Shown here: piece after piece, positions 37,417 through 45,884 of the stretch | How positions within the stretch are numbered: position 1 is the stretch's first letter | How the letters are laid out: each line of letters starts with the position of its first letter | Assembly (NCBI RefSeq): GCF_030580955.1 | Contig: NZ_JAUQON010000001.1 | Span: forward strand, 744,001-808,000 | Length of the DNA stretch: 64,000 nucleotides | Direction: 5' to 3' | Source of the DNA: Hymenobacter convexus | GTDB lineage: Bacteria > Bacteroidota > Bacteroidia > Cytophagales > Hymenobacteraceae | Notes under the pieces: model-generated | Databases searched by the model: none | What the model was told of the DNA's origin: nothing | Seen by the model: only the letters and a program-made list of their open reading frames with translations | Translations under genes and position numbers: made by a program

Positions 37417-40400
37417 ATGTCTACTGTTATCCGCGGTGCCTCGGTGGCGCTGCTTGTGGCTGCCCCGCTGCTGGGCCTGAGCCAGCAAAACCCCAATGCC
37501 TGGCCCCAGCCCGGCCAGCTCATCAAAGAAGGCATTGCCCTGCACGACAAGGAGGACTACGCCGGCGCCATTGCCAAGTACCGCGCTGTGACGCCCGGCG
37601 ACTCGTCCTACGCCACTGCCCAGAGCGAGCTGGCCCTGAGTTTGAGCGCGGCCGGCAAGCACGAGGACGCCGTGGCCGCCGCCCGGCGCGCCATTGCCCT
37701 CCAGCCCTTCGAGCCCCAGACCTACAACACACTGGCCAGCGCCCAGGAGGAGCTGAAGCAGCTGGACGCCGCCCGCACCACCTACCAGCAGGGCCTGCGC
37801 CTGTTCCCGTACAGCCAGAGCCTGTACTACAACCTGGGCGTGATGGAATTCGGTCAGCACGACCGGGTGGCGCCGGCCTTGGCCAACCTGGAGCACAGCA
37901 TCGAACTGCGTCCGCTGCACCCCAACTCGCACCGCCTGTTGGGCTCGCTGGCCGCCGAGCAGGGCCAACCTTCGCACGCGCTGATAAGCTGGCTCACCTT
38001 CCTGGCCCTGGCCGACGACGGCACCACCAGCCACAGCATGCTGGTGAACGCCGAGCGTCTCTCCAAAGGCGAGCCCACGGTGCGGGACGAGGACAAGGAA
38101 AAGCCGCTGGCGCCCAACGATGCCTTTGCCGAGCTCGACCAGCTGCTGGAAAGCAAAATTGCCCTGCAAAAAAGTTACGAAAGCAAGGTGAAATTCCAGG
38201 CGGCGGTGGTGAAGCAAACCCAGCTGCTAGTGGAGAAATTTCCGGTGGACGGGCCGGCCACCGACTTCTGGATTCGGGCCTACGGGCCCATGGTGAAGGC
38301 CCTGCGCGAGGGCGACAACCTGACCACGTTCACCTACCTCATCCTGCAATCGGCCGACGATAAAAAGGCCGCGCAGTGGGTGAAATCGAATAAAAGCAAG
38401 GTGGAAGCCATGCTGAAGACCGTGCTGGAACCCCTGATGAACCTGCGCGGCCAGCAGCAGGTGGTGGGCGGCCCGGCCGGCCAGCGCCTCAAGGGCTGGT
38501 TCAGCGATGGCAAGCCGGAAGGGCTAGGGCCGGGCCGCAACGAGAAAGACAAATTCATCCACGAGGCCGGCGAGTGGATTTCGCTCAGCAACCAGGGTTC
38601 CATCGATGCGGTGGGGCGCTACAACGCGGCCGGCGAGCGCATCGGGCTGTGGAAAGTGCTGCGGCCCGACGGCACCGTGGAAAAGACGTTCCTCTACAAC
38701 GACAAGGGCGAGCGCGAGGGCCTGGCCCACGAGTTTCACGCCAACGGCCAGCCGTCGCTGGATATTCCGTACCGGGCCGACAAGGTGGAAGGCACCCTGA
38801 TTGCCTACAACGAGTGCGGCGCCCGCATCGGCAGCCGCACCTTCAAGGCCGGCAACCTGGAAGGACCCTACGCCACCTACTACGACACCGGCCAGCTGCA
38901 CCTGCGCGCTACGCTGCACGACGACAAAGTGGACGGTCTGGAGGAAGGCTTCTACCCCGACGGCACGCCCGAATACACCACCATGCTGGTGAAAGGCGTG
39001 AAACAAGGCCCGTTCGTTACTTACTACCCGGATAAAACCCCGGAGAACAAAGGGACCAACGACAAAGACGAGCATGACGGCGATTACACCGAATACCACC
39101 CCAATGGCACGGTGAGCGAGCAGGGTCGTTACGCCCACGGCAAGCGCGTGGGCACCTGGCGCACCTTCCATGCCAACGGCAAGCCCAACGTGGAGGAAAC
39201 CTACGACGACACCGGCGAGCGCCAGGGCACCTACCGCAACTTCGACGACACCGGCCACCTCTTCGCCGAAACCGAGTACGCCCACGGCCGCATCACCCGC
39301 CTGCGCTACTTCGACCCAGCCAATAAAGTGGTGCTCGACCAGCCCGTGAAAAAAGGCCGCGTGGCCGTGCAGACCCTCAATGCCAAGGGCCAGAAAGCCG
39401 CCACCGGCACGCTCGTGGACGGGCAGCTGGCCGGCGAGTGGAAGTGGTTTTACGCCGACGGCGGGGTGAAGGAAGTGGCGCACTACGACGACAAAGGCAC
39501 AAAGAGTGGCGCTTCGGAATTCTACTACCACGGCGGGCAGCTGCAGCGCCGTCTGCAATACGGGCCCGACGGGCAGGAAAACGGCTATTACGAGCAGTAT
39601 TACCAGGATGGACAGCCCTCGGGCACCGGCTACTACCTGGCCGGTCAGCGCCACGGCGCCTGGAAAGATTATTACGCCGATGGCCGCGTGAGTGAGGAGT
39701 ACGAGTATTTCAAAGGCGAAGTGAACGGCCCCTCGCGCAGCTACGAGCCCGGCGGCAAGCTCACGCAGGAGCGCCTGAGCGAGTTTGGCACGCTGCGCCG
39801 CGTCGTTTCCTTTGATTCCACGGGCAAGGAGTTGAGCCGCGTGGAACTGAAGCCCGATAGCAAGGACCTGGACCTGAGCTACCCGAACGGCAAGAAATAC
39901 TACCACGCCGCCATGACGTGCTACAACGGCAACGGCGTGGCCCTGTCGTACCGCCCCGACGGCAGCACCGAGTCGACCCTGACGCAGGTGGACGGCCGTC
40001 GCCATGGCCCCTACAAGCTCATGTTTGCCAACGGCAAGACCGAGCGTGTGGGCGAATACCGCACCGGCCGCCAGCACGGCGAATGGCTGACCTACTACGA
40101 AAACGGCCAGCTGAACCGCAAGGGCCGCTACCGCGCCGGCGATGAAGAAGGCGAATGGACCTTCTACTTCCCCAACGGCCAGGTGGCCTTCGTGGAGCAC
40201 TACGAGGGCGGCGAGCTGCACGGCTCGAGCCGCCGCTTCAACCCGGCCGGCGAGCTGGTGGTGGAAAAAATGTACGAGTACGGCCAACTGGTGAGCTTCC
40301 GCGGGCCAGGCGAGGGCGCGCCCTTGCAGCCGCTGGTGAACCAGACCGGCCCCGTGGCCGTGGCCTTCGCCAACGGCAAGCCCGCCGCCGCCGAAACCTT

Positions 40401-40719
40401 CGACCACAACCAGAACACCGGTACGTCAACCTACTACTACGCTTCGGGTGAAGTGTTCCGCCGCTCAGCTTACGTGAAGGGCCTGCGGTCGGGGTTGCTG
40501 GAAAGCTTCTACCCCGGCGGCAAGCGCATGGAGGAGGAGCAGTACCTGCACGGCCAGCTGCACGGCCGCTGCCGCTACTACCGCCCCGACGGTACCCTGG
40601 AGCGCGAGGAAACCTACCGCAGCGGCGAGCGCCGCGGCCCCACCACCTACTTCGACGCCAGCGGCAAGCCCCAGCGCACCGAAGTGTACTGGAACCAGAT
40701 GGTGTACGCCACGAAGTAG
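37417..40719 (+). CDS. Large exported TPR and MORN-type repeat protein
   Basis: The protein has 1100 residues. A signal peptide (MSTVIRGASVALLVAAPLL) is followed by TPR units at about residues 30-190 (KEGIALHDKEDYAGAIAKYR, AARRAIALQPFEPQTYNTLA). A helical stretch follows, and from about residue 360 to the end come some twenty repeats of the type GxxxYYxNGQ-xxxYxxG-xxG, as in GEWLTYYENGQLNRKGRY. This is the MORN_2 module found in YwqK-like proteins. Such repeats form extended beta sheets and are often mislabelled as antitoxins. No T9SS domain is present. The start at 37417 is chosen because it alone gives a signal peptide. It is likely a periplasmic or surface scaffold; the precise role is unknown. 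Confidence 0.82.
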   Translation: MSTVIRGASVALLVAAPLLGLSQQNPNAWPQPGQLIKEGIALHDKEDYAGAIAKYRAVTPGDSSYATAQSELALSLSAAGKHEDAVAAARRAIALQPFEPQTYNTLASAQEELKQLDAARTTYQQGLRLFPYSQSLYYNLGVMEFGQHDRVAPALANLEHSIELRPLHPNSHRLLGSLAAEQGQPSHALISWLTFLALADDGTTSHSMLVNAERLSKGEPTVRDEDKEKPLAPNDAFAELDQLLESKIALQKSYESKVKFQAAVVKQTQLLVEKFPVDGPATDFWIRAYGPMVKALREGDNLTTFTYLILQSADDKKAAQWVKSNKSKVEAMLKTVLEPLMNLRGQQQVVGGPAGQRLKGWFSDGKPEGLGPGRNEKDKFIHEAGEWISLSNQGSIDAVGRYNAAGERIGLWKVLRPDGTVEKTFLYNDKGEREGLAHEFHANGQPSLDIPYRADKVEGTLIAYNECGARIGSRTFKAGNLEGPYATYYDTGQLHLRATLHDDKVDGLEEGFYPDGTPEYTTMLVKGVKQGPFVTYYPDKTPENKGTNDKDEHDGDYTEYHPNGTVSEQGRYAHGKRVGTWRTFHANGKPNVEETYDDTGERQGTYRNFDDTGHLFAETEYAHGRITRLRYFDPANKVVLDQPVKKGRVAVQTLNAKGQKAATGTLVDGQLAGEWKWFYADGGVKEVAHYDDKGTKSGASEFYYHGGQLQRRLQYGPDGQENGYYEQYYQDGQPSGTGYYLAGQRHGAWKDYYADGRVSEEYEYFKGEVNGPSRSYEPGGKLTQERLSEFGTLRRVVSFDSTGKELSRVELKPDSKDLDLSYPNGKKYYHAAMTCYNGNGVALSYRPDGSTESTLTQVDGRRHGPYKLMFANGKTERVGEYRTGRQHGEWLTYYENGQLNRKGRYRAGDEEGEWTFYFPNGQVAFVEHYEGGELHGSSRRFNPAGELVVEKMYEYGQLVSFRGPGEGAPLQPLVNQTGPVAVAFANGKPAAAETFDHNQNTGTSTYYYASGEVFRRSAYVKGLRSGLLESFYPGGKRMEEEQYLHGQLHGRCRYYRPDGTLEREETYRSGERRGPTTYFDASGKPQRTEVYWNQMVYATK

Positions 40720-40728
40720 GACTAGGCC

Positions 40729-40842
40729 GTTTCCCGCAGTGGCCGCAGTGTCGTTCTGCCAGCAATGCCAGAACGATACTGCGGCCACTGCGCCAAACCA
40801 CTGCGCGCACTGCGGGAAATGACTCTGCCCACTGCGGAAACG
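40729..40842. repeat. Nested palindromic element, family D
   Basis: The inner arms, 23 bases at 40736-40758 and 40769-40791 (GCAGTGGCCGCAGT core), differ at one position. An outer pair TTTCCCGCAGTG (40730-40741) and CACTGCGGGAAA (40808-40819) encloses them, and a further CACTGCGGAAACG at 40830-40842 can pair with the same left arm. The unit CACTGCG is repeated several times. Confidence 0.75.
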
Positions 40843-40922
40843 CTGAATGATAATACTTTTTAGCCAGCCGCTTTGTACATTGTGAGGCTTTTCTATGCCC
40901 CTGATTTTAAGCCATTCATTAG

Positions 40923-42863
40923 ATGTATTCTCCCAAACTATTTCTCCCACTGCTCCTGCTGCTGGCCGCCGCCGCCCACGCCCAGGCGCCCAGCCAGGCC
41001 GTGACCGAGCTGAAAAAACAGTACCCCGGCGAGAAAGCCGTGTACCTGGAAATGCGCCAGGACCTGACCGTTGAAATCCGCAACGACTCGGTGCAGGTGC
41101 TGGCCCGGCACCACGCCGACATGCTACACCTCGACGAACAGTCGGGCATGTACGCCGACGACCGGGTGTTCAGCTCGCACTTCAACCGCCTGCAGAAGCT
41201 GGAAGCCCGCACCATGGTGCCGAATGGCGAGAAGTTCAAGACGGTGAAGGTGACGGAGTTCAAAGACAAGTTCGAGATTCAATCGGGCGTGTTTTTCGAT
41301 GACACCCGTTCCACCTCGTTCTCGTTTCCGAACGTGACGCCCGGGGCCCGCACCATCACCGACTACACCGTGCGCCACGTGGACGCGCGCTTCGTGATGC
41401 CGTTTTTCGTGGGTTCCTACGTGCCCGTGAAGCACGCCGAGCTGACCATCACGGCCCCCAAGGGCGTGGTCATCGGCTACAAGACGTTTCACGCCGAAAA
41501 CACACCCATCAAGTACACCAGGGAGGAAAAGGGCAACACCGTGGTGTACCGCTGGACGGCCGACAACCTGCCCAGTCCGCCCCGCGAAGAAGACGGCCCC
41601 GAGGCCAGCTACTACCTGCCGCACCTCGTTTTCTTCGTGCAGGAAGCCAACGTGAACGGCCAGACGCGCAAACTGTTGGCCGGCGTGCCCGAGCTCTACA
41701 CGATGTATGCCGACTTCGTGCGCCGCATCGACCGGCAGCCCAGCCCGGCCCTGCAGCACCGCGTCGATTCGCTGGTGGCCGGCGCCAAAACCGAGGAGGA
41801 AAAGGTGCGCCGCATCTACTACTGGGTGCAGGACAACGTGAAGTACATTGCCTTCGAGCAGGGGCTGCGCGGCTTCATTCCGCACGATGCCGGCCTGGTG
41901 TACGCCCGCCGCTACGGCGACTGCAAGGACATGGCCAACCTCACCAACGACATGCTGCACCTGGCCGGCGTGAAAAACGCCTACCTCACCTGGGTGGGCA
42001 CCCGCGACCTGCCCTACAAGTACGCCGAGCTGGCCACGCCCGGCGTCGACAACCACATGATTGCGACCTACGAGCCCAAGCCGGGCCAGTACGTTTTCCT
42101 GGATGCCACCAGCAAGCACACGCCCTACGGCATGCCCTCAGCCATGATTCAGGGCAAAGAAGGCCTGCTCGGCCTCGACCCTAAAAACAGCCTCGTAGTG
42201 CCTATTCCCACGATGGATAAGGCCCGCAGCGGTTTCGACGATGCCTCGGTGCTGACGCTGGACGGCACCACCCTGCGCGGCACCGGCAAGCTGAGCCTGG
42301 CCGGCTACACCAAAGTGAACCACAGCTACGGCCTCGACGGGCTGGACCGCACGGCCGAGCCCAAGTACATCAAGGCCCTGCTGGAGCGCGGCAACAACAA
42401 GTTCTTCGTCGACAAATACAGCATCGCCAACCTCGACGCCCGCGACCAGCCGCTGAGCATCAGCTACGACTACCGCCTGCAGGACTATGTGCAGAAAGTG
42501 GACGACGAGGTATACGTGAACCTGAGCCTGGAGCGCCCCTACGCCACCGACCGCATCGACTCGACCACCCGCAAGCTGCCGCGCTACAACGAATTTGCCC
42601 ACACCGACCACACCCGCACCGAGCTGGTAGTACCAGCCGGCTACGAGGTGAGCTACCTGCCGCCCACCGTGCAGGCCCAGGGCGACGCCCTCGGCTTCAA
42701 GGTGAGCTACGAGCGCCAGGGCGACAAAATCATCCAGGACCGTGAGGTGTACGTGAACTACCTGCTGCTCCAGCCCAAGCAATTCGGCAGCTGGAACGCC
42801 GTGGTGGGCAAGCTGGGCAGCGCCTACCGCGAGGTGGTGATTTTGAAGAAAAAGAAGACCTAG
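40923..42863 (+). CDS. DUF3857 transglutaminase-like protein, triad intact
   Basis: This 646-residue exported protein has a signal peptide ending AAAHAQ. The DUF3857 domain covers about residues 50-230. A transglutaminase-like domain has Cys334 in YGDCKDMANL, His378 in VDNHMIATYE and Asp394 in FLDATS, the full catalytic triad. A beta-rich C-terminal DUF3858-type region ends VVILKKKK. Family members may act as proteases, amidases or cross-linkers in the periplasm; the target is unknown. It is followed after 36 bases by a 974-residue T9SS protein and then a degenerate paralogue (45885), and the three may form one transcription unit. Confidence 0.87.
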   Translation: MYSPKLFLPLLLLLAAAAHAQAPSQAVTELKKQYPGEKAVYLEMRQDLTVEIRNDSVQVLARHHADMLHLDEQSGMYADDRVFSSHFNRLQKLEARTMVPNGEKFKTVKVTEFKDKFEIQSGVFFDDTRSTSFSFPNVTPGARTITDYTVRHVDARFVMPFFVGSYVPVKHAELTITAPKGVVIGYKTFHAENTPIKYTREEKGNTVVYRWTADNLPSPPREEDGPEASYYLPHLVFFVQEANVNGQTRKLLAGVPELYTMYADFVRRIDRQPSPALQHRVDSLVAGAKTEEEKVRRIYYWVQDNVKYIAFEQGLRGFIPHDAGLVYARRYGDCKDMANLTNDMLHLAGVKNAYLTWVGTRDLPYKYAELATPGVDNHMIATYEPKPGQYVFLDATSKHTPYGMPSAMIQGKEGLLGLDPKNSLVVPIPTMDKARSGFDDASVLTLDGTTLRGTGKLSLAGYTKVNHSYGLDGLDRTAEPKYIKALLERGNNKFFVDKYSIANLDARDQPLSISYDYRLQDYVQKVDDEVYVNLSLERPYATDRIDSTTRKLPRYNEFAHTDHTRTELVVPAGYEVSYLPPTVQAQGDALGFKVSYERQGDKIIQDREVYVNYLLLQPKQFGSWNAVVGKLGSAYREVVILKKKKT

Positions 42864-42899
42864 CCGCCCCGTGGGGCATCAGGCAACCTTTCGTTTAGA

Positions 42900-45824
42900 A
42901 TGATTATGTGGCGTATTTCCATCCTCGCTTTGCTGCTGAGCGTGCTGAGTCCGGGCTTGCTGGCGGCGCAGGCGCTGCGTTGGGAACGCACGTTTTCCGG
43001 GTTGGGCCATACTGAGGCTTGGGCCGGGACTGCCACCCCCGACGGTGGATTTGCCGTCCTGGCTACTTCATACGCCGGGCGGGGGCTGGACATGACCGAT
43101 TCGTTGCGCGGCGGCAACGATATGTGGCTGATAAAATACGCCGCCGCAGGCACCAGGCAGTGGGACCGCCGCTACGGCGGCAGCCGCGACGACGAGGGTA
43201 GCGCCGTGTGGCCCACGCGCGATGGCGGCTACCTGCTAGCGGGCGAATCGACCTCGGGCCGTAGCGGCGACCGCACCCAGCCCAGCCGCGGCGCCTGGGA
43301 CTATTGGGTGGTGAAAACCGATGCGCTGGGCAACAAAGAGTGGGACCGCCGCTTCGGCACCGATTCCATGGACTTCGTGAAAAGCTGCTGGCAAACGGCT
43401 GACGGCGGCTACATCATAGCCGGCCACACCTGGAACAATACGCCAAGCGCCACCCCGCCCCAGGGCGACAAGTCGGAACCGGGCCGGGGCGGGTACGACA
43501 TCTGGATTATCAAACTTGATGCTCAAGGCAACAAGCTGTGGGACCGCACCCTCGGGGGAGAAGGCGACGACATTTTGGGCCGCGGCATTCCCACCGCCGA
43601 TGGCGGCTTTTTGCTGGCCGGCGCAACGGCTTCGGCGGCCGGCGGCGACGTCACGCAGCCGCGCATCAATCCCAATGGTCCGGTTTACGAGGACGATGTC
43701 TGGGTGGTGAAGTACGACGCCGCCGGCACCAAGCAGTGGGACCGCCGCCTGGGCGGCGATGACGGCGAGGAAGCCCTGACCGTGCGCCAAACCCGCGACG
43801 GCGGCTACGTGCTGGGGTGCGTTTCGTGGTCGGGGCAAGACCACGACCACAGCCAGCTCAGCCGGGGCGGCAGCGACTACTGGATATTGCGGCTGAGCGC
43901 CACCGGCCAGAAAGTGTGGGACCGCCGCTTCGGCTCCGTGGAAGACGACGTGCCGCGCGACATTCTGGAGCTGCCCGGCGGCGACCTTGTGGTGGCCGGA
44001 TTCACCCGCGGGCCCATCGGCGGCGATAAAACCCAGGCCAATTTCACGGCTTTCGACAACATCTGGATGCTGCGCCTCGCCGCTACCGGCGCAGTGCGCT
44101 GGGACCATGTCTTCGGGGGCGGCAGCGACGAGCTAATGGGGGCCCTGGTGCCGGGCGCCAATGGCAGCGTCATGGCCATTGGCACCTCGTCCTCGTCGGT
44201 GTCGGGCACCCGAACCCAGCCCCGACGGGGCGTGCTAGAGGCTTGGGTGGTAAAAGCCGATTCGCTGGGAAACCACGTGTGGGACCGGGCCGCCACCGGT
44301 AGCGGCGACGAAACGCAGACGGCCGTATTGCAAACCTTTGATTCCGGGTATCTCAGCGCTGGGTTCAAACAATCGGGGCCAGGGGCTGACGTCAGCTACT
44401 CAAACTATGGCACCCTGAACGACTGGTGGCTGGTGAAGCGCGACTCCCTCGGCGTCGCTCGTTGGGATACCACCTTTAGTGCCGAAGGCCGCGACGACTA
44501 CCTGGCTTCGCTTCAGGAACTTCCCGACCACGGTCTGCTGGTAGGCGGCACGATGTTTAGCGGCGGCCCGGACTACTGTTCATCCCGCCTGCCGCTCGAT
44601 GCGGATTTTGAAGTGTGGAAGCTGTCGGCGGAGGGCCGCTTCCGTTGGCAAGCTCAATTCGGCGGCTCTGGCGACGACTGGCTGGCCGAAGCCCGCCAAA
44701 CGGCCGATGGCGGTAGCATCTTGGGCGGCACGTCCCGCTCCGGCAGCGGGCGCGACCACAGCGAAGCCAGCCGCGGCAGCACCGACTTCTGGTTGCTGAA
44801 AATCAACAACCGTCAGGCGCGTCAATGGGACCACCGTTTTGGCGGTTCCGGTCTCGACTCGCTGGTGAGTGTGCGCCAAACTGCCGATGGTGGCTACCTG
44901 CTTGCCGGCTCCACCACCTCGTCCGCTGGCGGCGACGTGACGGAGCCCAGCCGCGGCGGCGCCGATTTCTGGCTGGTGAAGGTAAACAGCCTGGGCGTGT
45001 TGCAATGGCAGCGCCGCTACGGTGGCCCAGGAAACGATTGGCTGGCCGCAGCGCGCCCCACCGCCGACGGCGGCAGCATTTTGCTGGGCACCACGTCCTC
45101 CGGCATCGGCGGTGAGATGACCGAGGCCAGCCACGGCGGCCGCGACCTCTGGGTGCTGAAAGTGAGCGACACCGGCTTGGTGCAGTGGCAGCGTCGCTAT
45201 GGCGGCAGCGGCGCCGAACTGGCCGCCACCCTCGAAATCGACCCCGACGGCGGCTACATCATCGGCGCCTCCAGCACCTCGCCCGTGAGCGGCGACGTGA
45301 CCCAGCCGAGCCGCGGTGGCACTGACTACTGGCTGCTGCGCCTCACCAGCAGCGGCACGCCCTCGTGGGATAAGCGCTTGGGTGGCAGCGGCGAAGATGT
45401 GCTCACCTGCCTCGCCACCACGCGCGGCTACGGGTACGCCGTGGGCGGCAAGTCCAACTCGCCCACCGCCAGCGGCGAGCACCAGTCCACCAATCAGGGC
45501 GGCTACGATTACTGGACCGCCGTGCTCGGGGCCCGGCGCGTGCCCCTGGCCACGGTGGCAAAACGCCCGGGTGCGGCGCTGACCCTGTTTCCCAACCCAA
45601 CCACCGGCCATGTCACCATCAGCCTTGCGGGCTTGCAGCCCCAGGCCGCTCTGCGGGCGGAGGTGCTGAACGAGCTGGGCCAGGTGGTGCAAACCCAGGA
45701 GTTGCCTTTTAACCGCGATGCTTCCGGCTATTCGCTCGATGCAAGTACATTGGCTCCAGGCTTGTACGTATTGCGGCTCTTCACCACGCAAGGGCCAATT
45801 TCGCAGACGCTGGTGAAATATTAG
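42900..45824 (+). CDS. Secreted 14-repeat T9SS type A protein
   Basis: This 974-residue protein has a signal peptide (ISILALLLSVLSPGLLAAQ). Fourteen repeats of about 62 residues follow, each centred on TADGGYLLAG-S-S--GD-T and DYWLLK---G---WDRRFGG. A type A sorting domain closes it (LFPNPTTGHVTISL, VLNELGQVV, LAPGLYVLRLF, ending TLVKY). The count of fourteen suggests two seven-bladed propellers in tandem. The repeats are of the delta-60/SBBP-like kind and differ in sequence from those of the 13.5-18.9 kb trio. An ATG two codons downstream is an equal start. It is flanked by two DUF3857 genes on the same strand. Confidence 0.87.
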   Translation: MIMWRISILALLLSVLSPGLLAAQALRWERTFSGLGHTEAWAGTATPDGGFAVLATSYAGRGLDMTDSLRGGNDMWLIKYAAAGTRQWDRRYGGSRDDEGSAVWPTRDGGYLLAGESTSGRSGDRTQPSRGAWDYWVVKTDALGNKEWDRRFGTDSMDFVKSCWQTADGGYIIAGHTWNNTPSATPPQGDKSEPGRGGYDIWIIKLDAQGNKLWDRTLGGEGDDILGRGIPTADGGFLLAGATASAAGGDVTQPRINPNGPVYEDDVWVVKYDAAGTKQWDRRLGGDDGEEALTVRQTRDGGYVLGCVSWSGQDHDHSQLSRGGSDYWILRLSATGQKVWDRRFGSVEDDVPRDILELPGGDLVVAGFTRGPIGGDKTQANFTAFDNIWMLRLAATGAVRWDHVFGGGSDELMGALVPGANGSVMAIGTSSSSVSGTRTQPRRGVLEAWVVKADSLGNHVWDRAATGSGDETQTAVLQTFDSGYLSAGFKQSGPGADVSYSNYGTLNDWWLVKRDSLGVARWDTTFSAEGRDDYLASLQELPDHGLLVGGTMFSGGPDYCSSRLPLDADFEVWKLSAEGRFRWQAQFGGSGDDWLAEARQTADGGSILGGTSRSGSGRDHSEASRGSTDFWLLKINNRQARQWDHRFGGSGLDSLVSVRQTADGGYLLAGSTTSSAGGDVTEPSRGGADFWLVKVNSLGVLQWQRRYGGPGNDWLAAARPTADGGSILLGTTSSGIGGEMTEASHGGRDLWVLKVSDTGLVQWQRRYGGSGAELAATLEIDPDGGYIIGASSTSPVSGDVTQPSRGGTDYWLLRLTSSGTPSWDKRLGGSGEDVLTCLATTRGYGYAVGGKSNSPTASGEHQSTNQGGYDYWTAVLGARRVPLATVAKRPGAALTLFPNPTTGHVTISLAGLQPQAALRAEVLNELGQVVQTQELPFNRDASGYSLDASTLAPGLYVLRLFTTQGPISQTLVKY

Positions 45825-45884
45825 TTCTTGATTCAAAAATAACTGTCTGCCAATCGTTTACTTATTGTTTTGCTACCCCTTCAA

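Noticed and set aside
38500..40719. YwqK-type repeats read as an antitoxin
   Set aside because: The MORN_2 repeat alone does not make a toxin-antitoxin pair. There is no toxin gene nearby and the protein is exported.
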